A DNA stretch of 64,000 nt from the NCBI GenBank assembly GCA_027946365.1, contig JAPEUQ010000003.1, positions 3,162,001 to 3,226,000 on the forward strand, in the 5' to 3' direction. Shown here in pieces: positions 1 through 12,600 of the stretch. Each line of letters starts with the position of its first letter. Within the stretch, counting starts at the first letter, position 1. The DNA is from Kalmusia sp. IMI 367209 (lineage: Eukaryota > Ascomycota > Dothideomycetes > Pleosporales > Didymosphaeriaceae). The notes beneath the pieces were generated by a model. The model did no database searches and was not told the DNA's origin. It saw only the letters and a list, made by a program, of their open reading frames with translations. The position numbers and the translations under genes are program-made.

Positions 1-568
1 TGGAATGACAATAAGAACGGCGATACAAAGTGTCATTTGAGTCGGAACATGAAGTTCGGCAGCCACGTCGATGCCCAAGAATTAGAACAGGCTGGCAAGG
101 AGGTGAGATTGAAATGGAAAAGCGGATGGCACAAAGAGAGGTTCCAGGGCTGGGCCAGGCAGCAGAGATGTAAGAACCAACAGAATTGACGAACTTGTAT
201 CATGGCGTTTACTTGTGTATTGCTCAACCCGTTGCGTACGGCCAGTCAACGTCCTTGCTCGTCATCTCCTCGCGCGGCAGGTTCGGCGGCGACTGTCATG
301 ATCACTCGCTCTACGAGCACCATATCATTTCACCGGCACTCGCAACCCCTGCCTACCTTTGATATTCAAACGCACTCCACTGTCCTTTCACGCTCACGTC
401 CTGAGAATTACTTCTGCATCCCAAGCCGTTTGAGGGCTCTCTCGTGGCGCGCTAGGCTCGCGAGATCCCTCGGTCGCTCTTTCCTGATTGACCACAACAC
501 ACTCTTGCTCCCTCACACCTGCAATCATGTTGTAGCCGCCGCTTTCTTCGGCTGCGCGGACACACATC
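1..568. other. Upstream flank of gene A, no supported gene
   Basis: Open frames exist on both strands here, but none shows a recognisable domain, a good start context or splice structure. The stretch is most simply the promoter and 5' leader of the plus-strand gene that starts at 569. Confidence 0.4.
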
Positions 569-1823
569 ATGGCGAAATTCAATAGACAGAAGAGTGTGTA
601 TCTCATCCGCTGCTTGCTGGTGGTATAATTGATAGCTTTTAGTGAAGAAGGCCAAGTCGAAAAACATCGCACGACGTCGCGGCCGTAAAGGCGGTAACAA
701 TCACCCGACACAGCAGCAGTCCTTCACAGCGGTACCCCATGAGCCGGAGCGTACCCACAGCCAGATATCTCACGCCAACCAACCCGAACAGCTGCGTGAA
801 TTATGCGAGGACTTGCGCCAGAATGGGCTCTTCGATGCTCTCGACGTACTACCTAGAACATACTACTTTGGACAGGTACCGGATTCAAAAGCTGTGAAAG
901 ACGGTCGCCGTATATACAACCACAGAAAGCTTCTCGTCGGCGAGAACGATGACTGCAAGACATGGGCTTATTTGAGGACCAAGGGAGTGTATGGCGCTGA
1001 GGTCATCTTTCTGAAGGAGGACAGTTCTGGCATTACCGAGGTCAAGAAGGGAGCTCTTCACAATCTTCCCTTCATGGAACCGTTTAGCACTCTCACGCCA
1101 TCGGGTCCTGCGAACCTCTATGGACGCCAGCTCTATGGATACCACCTCCGACCACTTCATTACCTCATCAAGTACATCTATCTGGCAAGTGGACTGGAGG
1201 ACAAGGTGTTCGCAAGCAACGCTTCACGCGCACATTTGTATGTTGGGCGCGCGTTGAGGAAACTGAAGGCTGCTGAGAGCGTGTCCGTTGCCCAGCACGA
1301 AGGACCTGGAGTCCTGACCTCTCACGAATCTACAAATACCGCGCCTCCGTGGCCCGCTAATGGCCAATTCATGCCCGTTGCTTCTGCAAGCGCGCATTCT
1401 CCTGTACAAATCTCTGATCCCCGGATGCGGACACTCCAAGTGCCTCCTACCACCGGCCGATCAGCTGTTCGCATGAAGCAGGAGCAGTCACCCGCTTTGC
1501 ACGACGGAGAGATGCCTCCTTTTCACATGCAAGAGATACTACCGGAGACCGCGTTACCAGTCATCAAGAACAAGTGTCGAGCAAAAAGCAGGAGAGGCCG
1601 TGCCGCCCGTAACAGCGATATCCGGCAGATCATAAGGCAGCTCCAGACCGAAGAGATGAAGGATTCCATGGCCAAAAAACAATTGAGGATTGCTTGGAAG
1701 GAGCTGAAGGAGCAGAAAGCGGCCTTGAAGGCACGCAAGAAGCTTCGAAGGAGGACTATGGATGATTTGTTGGACAAGCATGGTGACGAGGTTCAGGAGC
1801 ACCTTGCAAAGGGAAGGACTTAG
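569..1823 (+). CDS. Gene A: unrecognised basic protein of a local three-gene family
   Basis: I do not recognise a named family. The long frame has no ATG at its 5' end. A 49-nt intron at 594-642 (donor GTGTGT, acceptor TTTTAG) joins it to an ATG at 569 and gives 401 residues starting MAKFNRQK. The N-terminus is very basic (cluster of K/R around residues 9-25), compatible with a nuclear or nucleolar signal. Residues about 55-205 form a globular-looking region with the sequence KLLVG, then a Trp and a later MEPFSTL. The middle is Ser/Pro-rich. The last ~90 residues are strongly charged and likely helical or coiled coil, rich in K/R/E. The globular region matches the pattern in genes B (2196-3517) and C (4344-5798). 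Function unknown. The exon-1 assignment is inference; the main exon is secure. Confidence 0.7.
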
Positions 1824-2195
1824 GTTGCTAACACTATGCCTTGGCACGATGAGGACTTCGAAGCACGTCTTCGAAGCTGTGGGTACAGTATGGGTATCAG
1901 CTCAGCCCAGAGCAGTTGAGCGGTTACGGCCTCCTCTTTATGTGTAGTAGCTATTGCGCTATGGTGTCGGTCATACTACCTGACTGCCTGACTCCTAGGC
2001 TAGTAGTCAGTCTTGGGAGCTTCACAAGACAAGTATGCATAGGACAGATTATCAAAGGCTTCCATTGTATGATACTACCATGAGTAATCCATCACCCAAT
2101 GCCAGGCTACCAAAGCTTGGTCTGCTCATAAACTACAGGACAGCACAATTCACTGACTCTGTAAAGAAAGTTCCACCACGATGACACTTTGTGCC

Positions 2196-3517
2196 CTAAG
2201 CGCCGCCCTTCTTCTTCTGCTTGTACCTGGTAAGATCGCAGTGCATCTCATAGCCGTCATTCTTGAAGAGCTCGTCCAGACCCTTGCGCGCATCCGCCTG
2301 GCCCTTCTCGAAGTCATCGCACGCCTTCTGCAGGGAGTCCTTGTAACGCTTCGTAATACCAATCACCTTGTCCTTGAAAGTGACTGCGGCAGAGCGTGCA
2401 TCGTGAGGCACATCCTCTCGTGTGACAGCCTCGGTGAGCTTGTCCTGCAACTCGTCGTGCGCGTCGTCCAGGACCTGCCTATAGGTCTTCGTGATTCCGT
2501 CCGCCTTCTTCTTGTAGGCCGCAGCGTTGGCGCCGGCTGGGCTGAGCATGTCTTCATGCTCGAAGAACTTGAGGATCTGCGCCTTGCGTTCGGGCGTCAT
2601 GCCTTCGAAGAGCGAGCCACTCGGGGATGATACGGAAGCGTGCGATGATGCACTACGCGGCGTCTGGCTGGGGACGCTCGAGGTAGGAGTCGATAGGGAG
2701 ACTCGCTGCTTCTTCGAGTTGGGATCAGCCGCCGGACCGGCAAGCTGGCTGATGGCACGCTTGCGGCGCGCCGAAAGCGTAGACTGAACCGACACAGGAC
2801 TCGATGCCTCGGAATGATCCTGGTCGTCGGATACCTGGTAATGGTCGATCTCGGGAGCTTCGTCTGGACCTGAAGCTTGAGCAAGGCCAACGTCATCAGC
2901 AGGCTGGCTGTCATCGGGATTGTTGGCTATAGCGATGGTGGCTTGGTCGGACTCAAGATCGGGTACTTGAGGCAGACCTGCTTGATACCGCTTCACGAGC
3001 GGACGGTCATGGTCGATGTCATCAGGGTCTCCCCGCTCCCACGGATGTTTTGAAGATCTCGAGGCCTTTGCGGAACATGTTGAAGGTACCTCGAATTGTC
3101 AACACGCTGTTAGTTGATGGACCGTTATAATGGCCTTTGAGTGCGAAATAGACTAGGAGCGTATAGCGAAAAACTGCGAGGCGGTCTTTAGGAACTTGAA
3201 ATTCCTCTAAATCGGTGGTCGCGATAGTTCCGAACGGCTGTAGAAAGTCGACGGACCTGAGTGTGTCGACGGAGAAAGCGAGCGGGATATCCTCCTCGTT
3301 GGCTTTGTAGTAAAGTTCAAGCTTCTGAAATTTGCTGTCAAATGTAGCCCAAACTGGATAGCTATAGAGGGAGCCGACGTGAAGTTTAATATCTCGGTAC
3401 TTGGTGAGAGGATTAATGAAGGTGGACCAGGTGAGAGCGTGCTCAAAAAGGTAAGTCCCGAGTGCCAGTCACATTCTCGCACAGACCACGGAGCGTCACA
3501 ATACCAGCCGCTGCCAT
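2196..3517 (-). CDS. Gene B: family member with two apparent frame breaks
   Basis: Three adjacent reading frames together look like one protein. It starts with a well-placed ATG at 3517 (context CAACAATGG; MAAAGIVTLRG...). It then shifts frame near 3433, runs open to about 3022 (KLHVG, Trp, FLQPFGTI, MFRKGLEIF), and shifts again into the frame ending at 2196. That last frame has a Ser/Pro/Asp-rich linker with SKKQR and a helical C-terminal half starting near GMTPERK. Each shift skips one base, at a run of five T and at a run of four G. Alternatively, two introns with weak donors fit in frame: about 58 nt (GTGACG...GAG) and 52 nt (GTGGGA...AAG). The central segment shares its pattern with genes A and C. 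Function unknown. It may be an intact gene with unusual introns, a sequence with indel errors, or a young pseudogene. Confidence 0.55.
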
Positions 3518-4343
3518 TGTTGCTTATTGAAAGGCTGGCAGCCAACCAAAAGCCGGGAGGCTGGGACCCGAGGGTGAAAAGTGACGATGAAGTCGGCGAT
3601 GAGTGTGCGATGTACGATGTATATGCGGCGAGCGAGCCTCGCCGCATATTCTAACAACATCGAAATAATACGCCATTGCCTGATCGGTAGCGCATGAAGT
3701 CTTGTTGGTTCCACAGCAACTGATGTTACTGGTGTTGCTATGGTAATGAAGTGTTGAAGTAATATGGAAGTGAACTGACCTAGTAACGGCAGACTATGTC
3801 TACGTCATTCGTGAAGCCCTTGTTACTAGCTACAAAACACAGAAATATAGATGATTATTTGTATACCGTGGATTCTTGAGTAGCAGTGCACAAGCAATAG
3901 CAGGGTGTTCTGGAGGTTTGGCCCTGTTCGTGTGCTTTGGGCCCGCCTCCTGTGCTATCTTCTGCCAGAAACTCGAGTCACTGCTCCTTGTACTTATACA
4001 CGACTTGATGACTGTATTATAGTAAAAGATAAAGACCTATATGTGGAAGGATTGATGTGGAATAAAAAAAAATGAGAGGTTCTTGCAATGCATTGCAGTG
4101 TATCAACAACACAATGTTGTGAGTGTGTAAGGTTAATATGACAGCCCCACGAAGTTAAGTGAAAGCAGATGGTCTCGAAAGTAGTATTGAGAAGTAGGTA
4201 GAGGTAGATAAATAGTATCAATCGAATAGAAAAGCCCTACCACCCCTCTCATGAACACCAGTGCGGGCTCGTTCCTCGTACATTGACCGCTTAATGCCCG
4301 CTAAGCCAATCCAACGCCAAGAAATCATATCTGCCGTACAAAT
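3518..4343. other. Intergenic region between genes B and C
   Basis: No supported gene. It contains the promoter side of gene B and the 3' side of gene C, and is AT-rich around 4020-4230. Short open frames here lack any recognisable feature. Confidence 0.4.
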
Positions 4344-5798
4344 TCATTTACTACCTTTAGCAACCACCTCCGCCATTTTCTTCTGAATTGCAACCCTCTG
4401 CTTTTCAAGCTTCAGCTTTACGCTCTCAGCCTTGGAAGTGTAGAACTGCAACTCAAGTCTCAAGGCTGCTTCCACATCCATCATCTGTTTGAGGTCCCTG
4501 AAATCATCTACTTGTGTGACAGTGTTGGAAAATTTGCCGGTGTGTGGTAGAGAAGGCTGATTATGTCCTTGTACTGATTTTGGTATTGTAGGAGCAGACA
4601 TTTTGGGTTTGACTATGAAAGTTCTTGGCGAAGCTTCCTCTGCATCTTGCTCTTTATCTGATATCATGGTTGACATATTCTGTTCATTTTCGAGGCTAAT
4701 ATCCGTCTTACTTGCTGCTTGCTGGTAAGGAGCGAGCTGGTTCAGAGATTTTCCTGCCAATGACCTTTGTTGCACTGGTCGTTGAAAGTCCGTTAAAATA
4801 GTTGACGCCGTTGCTCTATGTCCGTTGTTCGTGTATTGTTCGACAGACCGTACAAAGCTCTGAACGCTTTGATTCGCAGACTCTGGCAGATCCCCAACAG
4901 TAGCTCTAAGAGATTCGTTGACTGGCGTTTGACTCGAGGGAGGTTCGTGACTCGGAAACAAACGATCTCGCCTTTGATGCGAATGTTCATCAAGTGTTCC
5001 AAGGTCTGATATGGCGTTCGTAGGTGTATCAGGCCCATGTGTACGTGCTTGCTTCGCTGTTGTATGACGGCTGTCCAACTCTTCTTCTGTACTGTTAAAC
5101 CCATGTAGTTGCCTCTTGAGCTCGTTCCTTTTCTTTTGCAAGGTATTCCTTTCCTGATTTGGCCTGAAATGCTCAGTCTTCTCTAATTCTGTTCCAAGTC
5201 GCCGTAGCTCAGTGCACTGTTCGACCTGAGTGATCGGTGAATGTGGACTTCTATCGCTGATAGATCCATGGATCTCACACCCTGCAATGGTGTATGGCTC
5301 AACTCCCAGTCTCTTTAGCGCCTCCACAAAATACTTTCGAATCGGCAACGGAACCAGCAACATCCCGCCCACTCTGTTCACCTCAATCAAAAGGTACCAA
5401 TAGGTAAGGCTCTTCAGCATACCCCTCCGCAAATCCATCCACCCTCTCTCAACCTGTGTACAAATACTTGTGTTCTCCCACAGTCTCTTGAACGGCTCAA
5501 CCATGTCCACTTCATTGAGAAAGTTGAATTGCCGTCGCGTAAGACCGCCGTTATTGAAGTAGATGTCTACTTTAGGTCCATGCCCGTGCTTTGGGGTCGT
5601 TCCCAGTCCAATCCAGACTTTTTGGTTAGATTGAGTGCCGATGAGAAGCTTGAACGGATGTTCAGACGGGAGATCGGTCTGTGGGGTGATACTCAGATCG
5701 ATTGCAAGCGGGAGGTTGTTCAAAGCAAATTCGAGGCCACGTCCTTTGACGAATCGGCGTACGCCTTCGAGCTCAATGGATGCTGGTGAGGCCCTCAT
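4344..5798 (-). CDS. Gene C: unrecognised protein of the same local family
   Basis: Coding is open from about 5873, but the first ATG in frame is at 5798, giving 484 residues (MRASPASIELEG...). An ACAG directly upstream of this ATG could be the acceptor of a leader intron. Residues about 5-165 contain the family pattern: GLEFALNNLP, then KLLIG, a Trp, VEPFKRL, and a helical stretch ending RKYFVEALKRLG. The middle, roughly residues 190-420, is polar and low in complexity. The last ~60 residues are predicted coiled coil (DVEAALRLELQFY and following heptads). No enzyme motif is visible. It is 3' to gene B on the same strand, with 0.8 kb between them. Function unknown; the family link to A and B is my own alignment by eye. 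Confidence 0.65.
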   Translation of the reverse strand: MRASPASIELEGVRRFVKGRGLEFALNNLPLAIDLSITPQTDLPSEHPFKLLIGTQSNQKVWIGLGTTPKHGHGPKVDIYFNNGGLTRRQFNFLNEVDMVEPFKRLWENTSICTQVERGWMDLRRGMLKSLTYWYLLIEVNRVGGMLLVPLPIRKYFVEALKRLGVEPYTIAGCEIHGSISDRSPHSPITQVEQCTELRRLGTELEKTEHFRPNQERNTLQKKRNELKRQLHGFNSTEEELDSRHTTAKQARTHGPDTPTNAISDLGTLDEHSHQRRDRLFPSHEPPSSQTPVNESLRATVGDLPESANQSVQSFVRSVEQYTNNGHRATASTILTDFQRPVQQRSLAGKSLNQLAPYQQAASKTDISLENEQNMSTMISDKEQDAEEASPRTFIVKPKMSAPTIPKSVQGHNQPSLPHTGKFSNTVTQVDDFRDLKQMMDVEAALRLELQFYTSKAESVKLKLEKQRVAIQKKMAEVVAKGSK

Positions 5799-6638
5799 GC
5801 TGTATGTATCTCTCCTAGTTGCCCTTGTCAAACGGAAGGCTTCTTGATCAAAGAGAAAGTAAGGTGAAGCCACCTATACTAGAAAGTAAATAGATGAGGT
5901 AGAGAGATGTCGCCTTTCGAAGCGAAGTAAACGTCTTATTGATGTCTGTAAGACTATTGGGTAATCGATCGGGTAAGTATTGTAGCGCCAAACGAGCGCA
6001 TGAACGAGCCAAAACCGGGTGTTAAAGATGAAGGGAGTAAACTTCCGATTGATGCATGTAAGAGGGCTATCGAGATTCCAAGTAAGCGAACACTGAGTCC
6101 GAAGCGGTTTACGAAATAGAATGACGATACAAGTCACAGGAGTTAGTGAGTTACAGAAGACAGCGGAAGGAGCGCCCGTAGAAATAGAAATGATAGCTCT
6201 CTTAAACTTACCTTTACTCACCTTATGCGCTATCTAAACTCTCGATAAAACATTCTCATCGAGAGTCATTGCTACAAAATCAACTCATTTGCAATTGGTT
6301 ACCAGCGACCTTATTCACAAGAATTTGATTACAATCTATATACTTCCGCAATTAGGATTCATGTTTCGCCCACAATCAATCTAAAGACCATGAAAGAAGC
6401 TTCGCAAAACAAAAGAGATGGGTATCTGCATAACCGCACCCCGGCCAAGGGAAAAGATCGCCCCAACTCCAAATGCCACACCACGCCATGCAGATAACAC
6501 ACTGATGTTCCATCGTGCCACTTTAGTGGACCATATGCGCCATCCCACCCTAGATAAAAGACGTCCATGAGGAATTAGTCTGTAGAGAATCGCAAAAACA
6601 AAGGAAAAAGATGCTCATATAGAGCGCGACAGAATCAT
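5799..6638. other. Intergenic region between gene C and the dynein 3' end
   Basis: This holds the 5' side of gene C, including GTGAGT and GTAAGT donor-like sites near 6205-6222 on the minus strand that could belong to a leader intron. It also holds the presumed 3' UTR of the dynein gene. No other gene is supported. Confidence 0.4.
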
Positions 6639-9600
6639 TTACGTCTCAGCTTCCCCCTCAGCCTCGGCCATCATCTGCTCCCCCTCGTCCAACATGTCAA
6701 CCACCTTCTTTAAGTTCCGCACCATACTATTCGCTTGCCCAACTAGCAACAACTTCTCTGCATTCGCCGGCAAGCCCAGATAAGTTGGTGGTTCGCGCTC
6801 AGGCAAGTCATTGACCCAACCCATGAAGTCCTTCCAGCCAGTAGCGCTAGGAAGCTCCAGACCCTGACTCTGATCTGTTTCCGGGACGATCTTGAAGTTA
6901 TCCTCGAATGCGGCGGGCGTCATGCATTGCTTAACGAGAGAGGCGAGCGTGCGGAAGTCGGCTTCATCGTCAATTTTTCCGCCGTACATCTCGGTGATAA
7001 GCGTACGAATCATGTCCCATGGGATCTTTGTGGGAGCGACGTTGGATCGGCCTTGAGCGACGTTGTCAACCCAAGTGTCGATGATGAAGCTGCAGCATTC
7101 ATACTAGCCACATGTTAGTATACGCTTGAAAGATATTCGTAGAGATACTTACGTCACTGTCGTTAAATTCCCAGAAGCCTTTCCATCCCAAGCTAGGCGC
7201 ATATCGCAGGCGCTCTTGAACAACTGCATGAAGGAAGCAAAGCAGAAGATAGACACGAGCCTTCTCAATTGGCTGCTTATTCGCCCTCTCCGCTAACGAA
7301 GCTAGGGAGTCTTTCATGTTGGCGCGAATACCGGCCGGCTGCTCGTAAGACAAGACACGAGATGCACGAAGTAGGTTGACAGGAATCTTCGGGCTGGATT
7401 CCATTGATAAGAAAAGACGGAAGTCAGGGTTGGGTTTAAGAGCCTCTAGCCTCTTTTCAAGCGACTGAAGCCACTCCGTAGCGAGATGAACGTTCTTAAC
7501 AAGGACCCAATTACCGGTCGTTGCGGCATTAGCAATAGCCTTGTCGGCCGTCGCAGCGCCTTCATTGGAACCCATAGCAATGTTAGAACATGTCACACGC
7601 TCCCTTTCAACCAAGTTGTCGACCTTGAAGCTGGCATCGAAACCAGGGCTGGAACTAAGGGCGACTGGTGTAGTCGCGTTGACTTGTTTCACAATCTCGC
7701 CCAGATCGCCACTAGCGTCCAGTAGACCCTTTCCGAATACATCGGTAACAAACCGCTCAACAGCAGGTACGAAGCGGTCGACTCGGAAAAGTTTGACGAG
7801 AACCAGTGCCCGCAGCTGTTGATCGTATTTGTTGAGGTCTGCCGGCCAGGCTGGAGGTACGTGGCGCTCTCCGAATTCTTCAGCAAGGAATGTCTCCCAA
7901 GTGACATCGTCCACTGTTTCAAGTTCAGCCTTGAAGACAGGCACTTTAGCTGCACGAGCCATGACCTCTTCTTTGCGTTCTGGCTGAGTTGAAAGATCAA
8001 CTCCTTCCAAATCATCGTCAAGAATAGTGTCGATCAGAGTCTTATCCATCTTGTAGGGTGCAGCTTGCACTAGAAGCATCGCCAGCGTGACACGGTCCTT
8101 CTGAAGTAGGGAAAGCGAAGTACGACGATACGTATCGATGAACAGATCGGTGATAATTTGATCGATACGAGCAGCGTGACCCGTGATGCTGGAACTCTTG
8201 ACCTTGCGCAACACGGTCTCGAAGATCTGCGTGAAGTACTGCAACGAAAATTGATAGAAGTGGTTGAGGTGGTGCAGTTGCTCCAAGACCGCGAAAATAG
8301 CCGAACAGGAGCGTGCGACGACTGTGTACTCTTTCGTGATGTTCTCAACCTCTGTCATGACACCAGCAGTCTCCGACACCTTGACCGAGATCTCGGCGGC
8401 CTCCTTCTTCAAGGTTTCCAAGGTCTGAATGACGCGATCGTCGTCAAGGATATTTCCTTGCGATTCGTTGAGCGCTTGAAGTAGGCGCTTCTCAAGTTGT
8501 CGCAGATGGACAGCAAATTCGCCCTGCATCTTGATGAGGTTCGAGCGCCGCTCATCTACATCTGGTCGCTCGGACTTGAGCACCTCGTTAAGGGTCTGTG
8601 TTTGCAAGCTGCTCTGCGTGACCGTAAAGTTGACAAAAGTAGTACGACTGCAGATATCTGGAGCAAAGTTGGCCGAAGGATCGCGCGTGGAGAGGTAAAG
8701 TTTGAAGGAAGGTGAGAAGTCGATTTCTTGCTTGCCGAGCTGGATTAGCACTCGACCTCCTGTTTTCTGGTATTCCTTGTTGAGAACATGGTTCAGAATC
8801 GGGTCTAGATACTCTGCATCTTGAATCAAGATTGGATTACCGAATCGTAGAGAGCTCTCAAGTTGCTTGGTAAACGAATCATCCAAAAAGCTTGTAATGG
8901 TAAGTCGACGATCTTTATTTTCGTTTTGGAGGAACTCTGCGGTTCTACCAGAGGGATCGATTATGAGCGGATATCGATTGAAGCGCTTGAGAACAATGGC
9001 ATTTTCGGTACAAAGGTCGTCAACAGGGAGACCATTGTGTTGCCACGTCAACCTTTCATCAGCTGTGGACAGATATTCGGTGATCGGGTTTGGTGTCTTG
9101 AAAGAGATGCCTGAAAGCGAGAGATGGTGCAACCAATCTTCCATCATGCCCTTCCTGTATTGCTGGTCGTAGTAGCCTCCATACGCGATGAAAGCAGCGG
9201 CGACAAGTACGTCGCCGACGATCGTATCGATTTGGGAGTCGAATGAGCGGCTGCTCTCCTCCCAACGTGTTCGCTCAGAAGAAAGACTGTCTAGTAGCTT
9301 TAAGCTACGGTCAACCTTTGATTCGACCGTCTTCATTTCAGTTTTGATGGCCTGGGTCTCGCTGATCAGTGCAGCGTATTCTTCCTTGTACTGAGCAATA
9401 CTGTCCTCCAAATTCTTGATCAAGGCTTCAGTCTCCTTCGCCTCGTCTTTGGTCGCCTGTGCGGCCTCTTCTAACTGGTCCACCTCAGCACGAAGCGGGC
9501 CAACACGATCCAAGATATCTGAGTAGTGGACTTGAGCAGACACCCATTGAACTAGGGGGCCGCAAGCCTTGGAAGCACGGTTGACCTTCTCAAAGGCAAA

Positions 9601-12600
9601 GTCTTCCTTAGATAGATAGTCTGCCATCATCTTCTTTCGGAGCGGAGCAGTCATCTGAGTCTCGTTTTCGAAATTTGCAATGTTAGCAATAAAATCATCT
9701 CTTCTCACAACGGCCACGATCGATTTCCAGTCAGTCACCTTATTGCCAAGGAGCGTACAAACAGCCTCTAATGCCAACTTGACACCCATTGGCGGGTTGC
9801 CCATAGATCGAACTTCAGTAAGCTGCTGCTTCTTGATATTTCGCACGCTCTTTTCTGCCTCCAGAACAGCAGGTTCGGCCGCGGCCAGATCGTTCATCAC
9901 AACGTCTCGGCGCTGCTTGATGTCTTCTTCATCCTTAGCAAGCTTAGCTTGGATTTGCATAGATGTCGTTTTCTTTTGCTCAGCCTCTCGCTGGTCAGCC
10001 ACCATGCGCTGCAGCTTATCGTTCGCTTCAGCATCTTTCTTCTCCAATTGTGTCTTCTTCTGCGCTAAGCTGACTCGAAGCTCTTGAACCTGAACGACTG
10101 TTTCGCGTAGCTTCTCCAGACCGACATTGAGATGGCGCTGCTGTTCTTCGAGTTCTTCTCGCTTTTCGTTATATAGTTTGACATACTGTGCTACGAAATC
10201 TAGGAAGTGGCGGGGAGTGAGGTATGTTTTTTTGTTCTGTTGCTTTTGTAACCTGCCGTTGAACCCATGCAGCGAATGGTGGACGTATACCATGGCGTTG
10301 ACTACACTCTCACGATGAGAAGGTGGGAGACTAAGGCCGCGGTAGGCAACAGGAATGCTATCCGGTGCATTATAGCTGGCTCGATCTAAGTCCATCGATT
10401 GGGTGAGTTCGCTGCCAACCTGGTAGAGTGCTTGGTCAGACCAATCACCGAACCAGTTGAGCACGCAACGATTGAACAGAGCAGGACTGGTTGCAGCCTT
10501 GGATCCAAGACCTTCTTCTGGTGGGTTCATCGTGAAGACAACATGGAGATTCTTGACAATTTGCTCCGTGAACCATTTGTAGAGCTCCTCTTGTGAGTCG
10601 AGGATCGTACCCTGGCGCTGGGCGCCCTCTTTAATAGCTGTCATCAAAGAGGCGTATTCGTCACCTTCGAACAGACCAGGTACCTCAGCGTTTGCAAGGA
10701 GAGTGTTCATGCGCTCCAGGAAACCGGAGTCAAGCACATTAGCTTCGTCCATGATGAAACAAATCTTTTCACCCTTGCAACCGCACCGACGGAGTACGTT
10801 TCGCAAATCTTCGTCGAAATCCTCACCGGAGTACTTTCCATGGACCTTGATCTGATAAACTTTCAAACCGTTCATCCAAGCAACGAAGCGAGATAGTGTA
10901 GTCTTTCCTGAACCGCTGACACCGATCAAAATAAGATGGCCCTGGGGTTGACGGAAGACCCGGTCAATCCGGAGTACATGCTCAAGAACGTCGTTGAAGA
11001 GAATTAACGGGACATCAACCTCTTCCTCGCAGAAGGTCTTCAAACGTGCCTTCACAAAGTCGCGCAACTGGTCACGTTCGACAGGGACGTAATTCTTGGA
11101 AAGCCAGTTGGAGAATAAGATGGGTCCACCAAGTGCCTTCTCCTCATTGATAGTTGGAAAATGCTCCATCGCCACCCGGTGAACACATTCGTCAGTCCAT
11201 TTCCGTTCTTCTTCAGCGATGAGACGATCCTGGAACAGTCGAAGAGCTTCATGTGCCCAGATTCTCACAAGACCTTCCACTGGTAGTGTTTCAAGCGGCC
11301 GTAGAGCTTCGTATATACCGCGGACCCAGCGCGTCAACTCACGAGGCGAATACACATAGTGAGGTTGAATGTCCGGAGTAAAACGCTTTTGTGACTCGGC
11401 GTACAATTGCACCATGGCTTTGGTCAAAGCGTCTGCATACCCGCGTAAAGTCGGAATGATCTTCAGCACAGCGTTATTGAAGGTTCCATAGATCTGAAGC
11501 AGAGACTGCTCGCCGGGGTAGTCGACCATAATAAGCGGAGCATGGCGAAGGAAGCGGAGACCCATTGGGGTACGGCCCGCGTCTGTAGGTGGATTGCAAG
11601 CACCGACGAATTGGATGCGATCTAGAGTGACCCATGTTTTGTCAGACGTCCTCCAGAAACCATTCTGCTCTACGAGCTGCCTAAGGAAGGAAATAGCACG
11701 CTGAGTGCCATATTTGTCGGGTGCAGGTAAGTTTATCTCGTCGCAGAAGATAATGAGCCATCGGCCAACTTGGGTTGGTGAGAGTTGCACTCCATTCAGT
11801 GTCTTCTTATACTCGCAGTACTGCTCGAAAGTCTTGATGAGCAGATCCGGGGTCGTGGCACTCGAAAAGTTGAGACCGACAACTTGCATGTTTGGCAGCT
11901 TGCGAAGTGCGCTGAACAGAGTCATGGTCTTTCCGGAACCTGGCGGACCACAAAGCAGGAGAGGCTTATGCTCGGCTAGCCAAGAGTACAGGACGTCCTC
12001 GTGTCGAACAGTGTCCAGTGTTGGAATGACAACATCCGTTTGAATGATGGAGTGTGTGTTGACTTCGACATTGGGCACCTGATTCTGCCACATGTCCCAA
12101 TCCGATTTGTCGGGTTTGACATCGAAATCGATGAGAGAGGTTGATTCGTTCAGAGATGGCAATTCGACATCAGTCAGGCCGGCGATGAGATCACCAAATT
12201 GTTTACGTTCGGACAAGGGACAGTCGCCCACAAGAGCCCAAACCAAAGCAATGAGCAATTTCTTGGATACATAGGTCTCCATCTTGTCGTCTTCGAGCGG
12301 GAAGTCTTGATGCTGAACGTTGTATTCGAGCACGTTGCGGCAAGCCTTGTTGAGCAGTGAGAACAGCGTATTCAGAGCACGAATTTCGGTGTACTCCATG
12401 ATGTGATTGAACTTCTTCGCCATACTGAGCGCCTTTTCAATGAAGCGATCCTGGGTCAACTTGATGAGAAGGAAGTCCGCGATAAGAGATTGGGTAGCGA
12501 GAGTCTTCTGAGACATCTGACCTGGTGCTACAGAATCGTCCTCGATATCGTCGAAAGGAACAGTTTTAAGGTTCTCAATGTAGTTCTTGATCATCATGTC

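Noticed and set aside
202..585. 127-residue open frame at the left edge
   Set aside because: Low-complexity Ser/Arg-rich translation, no domain, overlaps the proposed first exon of gene A in another frame.
3207..3647. 146-residue minus-strand frame over gene B
   Set aside because: The other minus-strand frames there match the family core of genes A and C; this one is a shadow.
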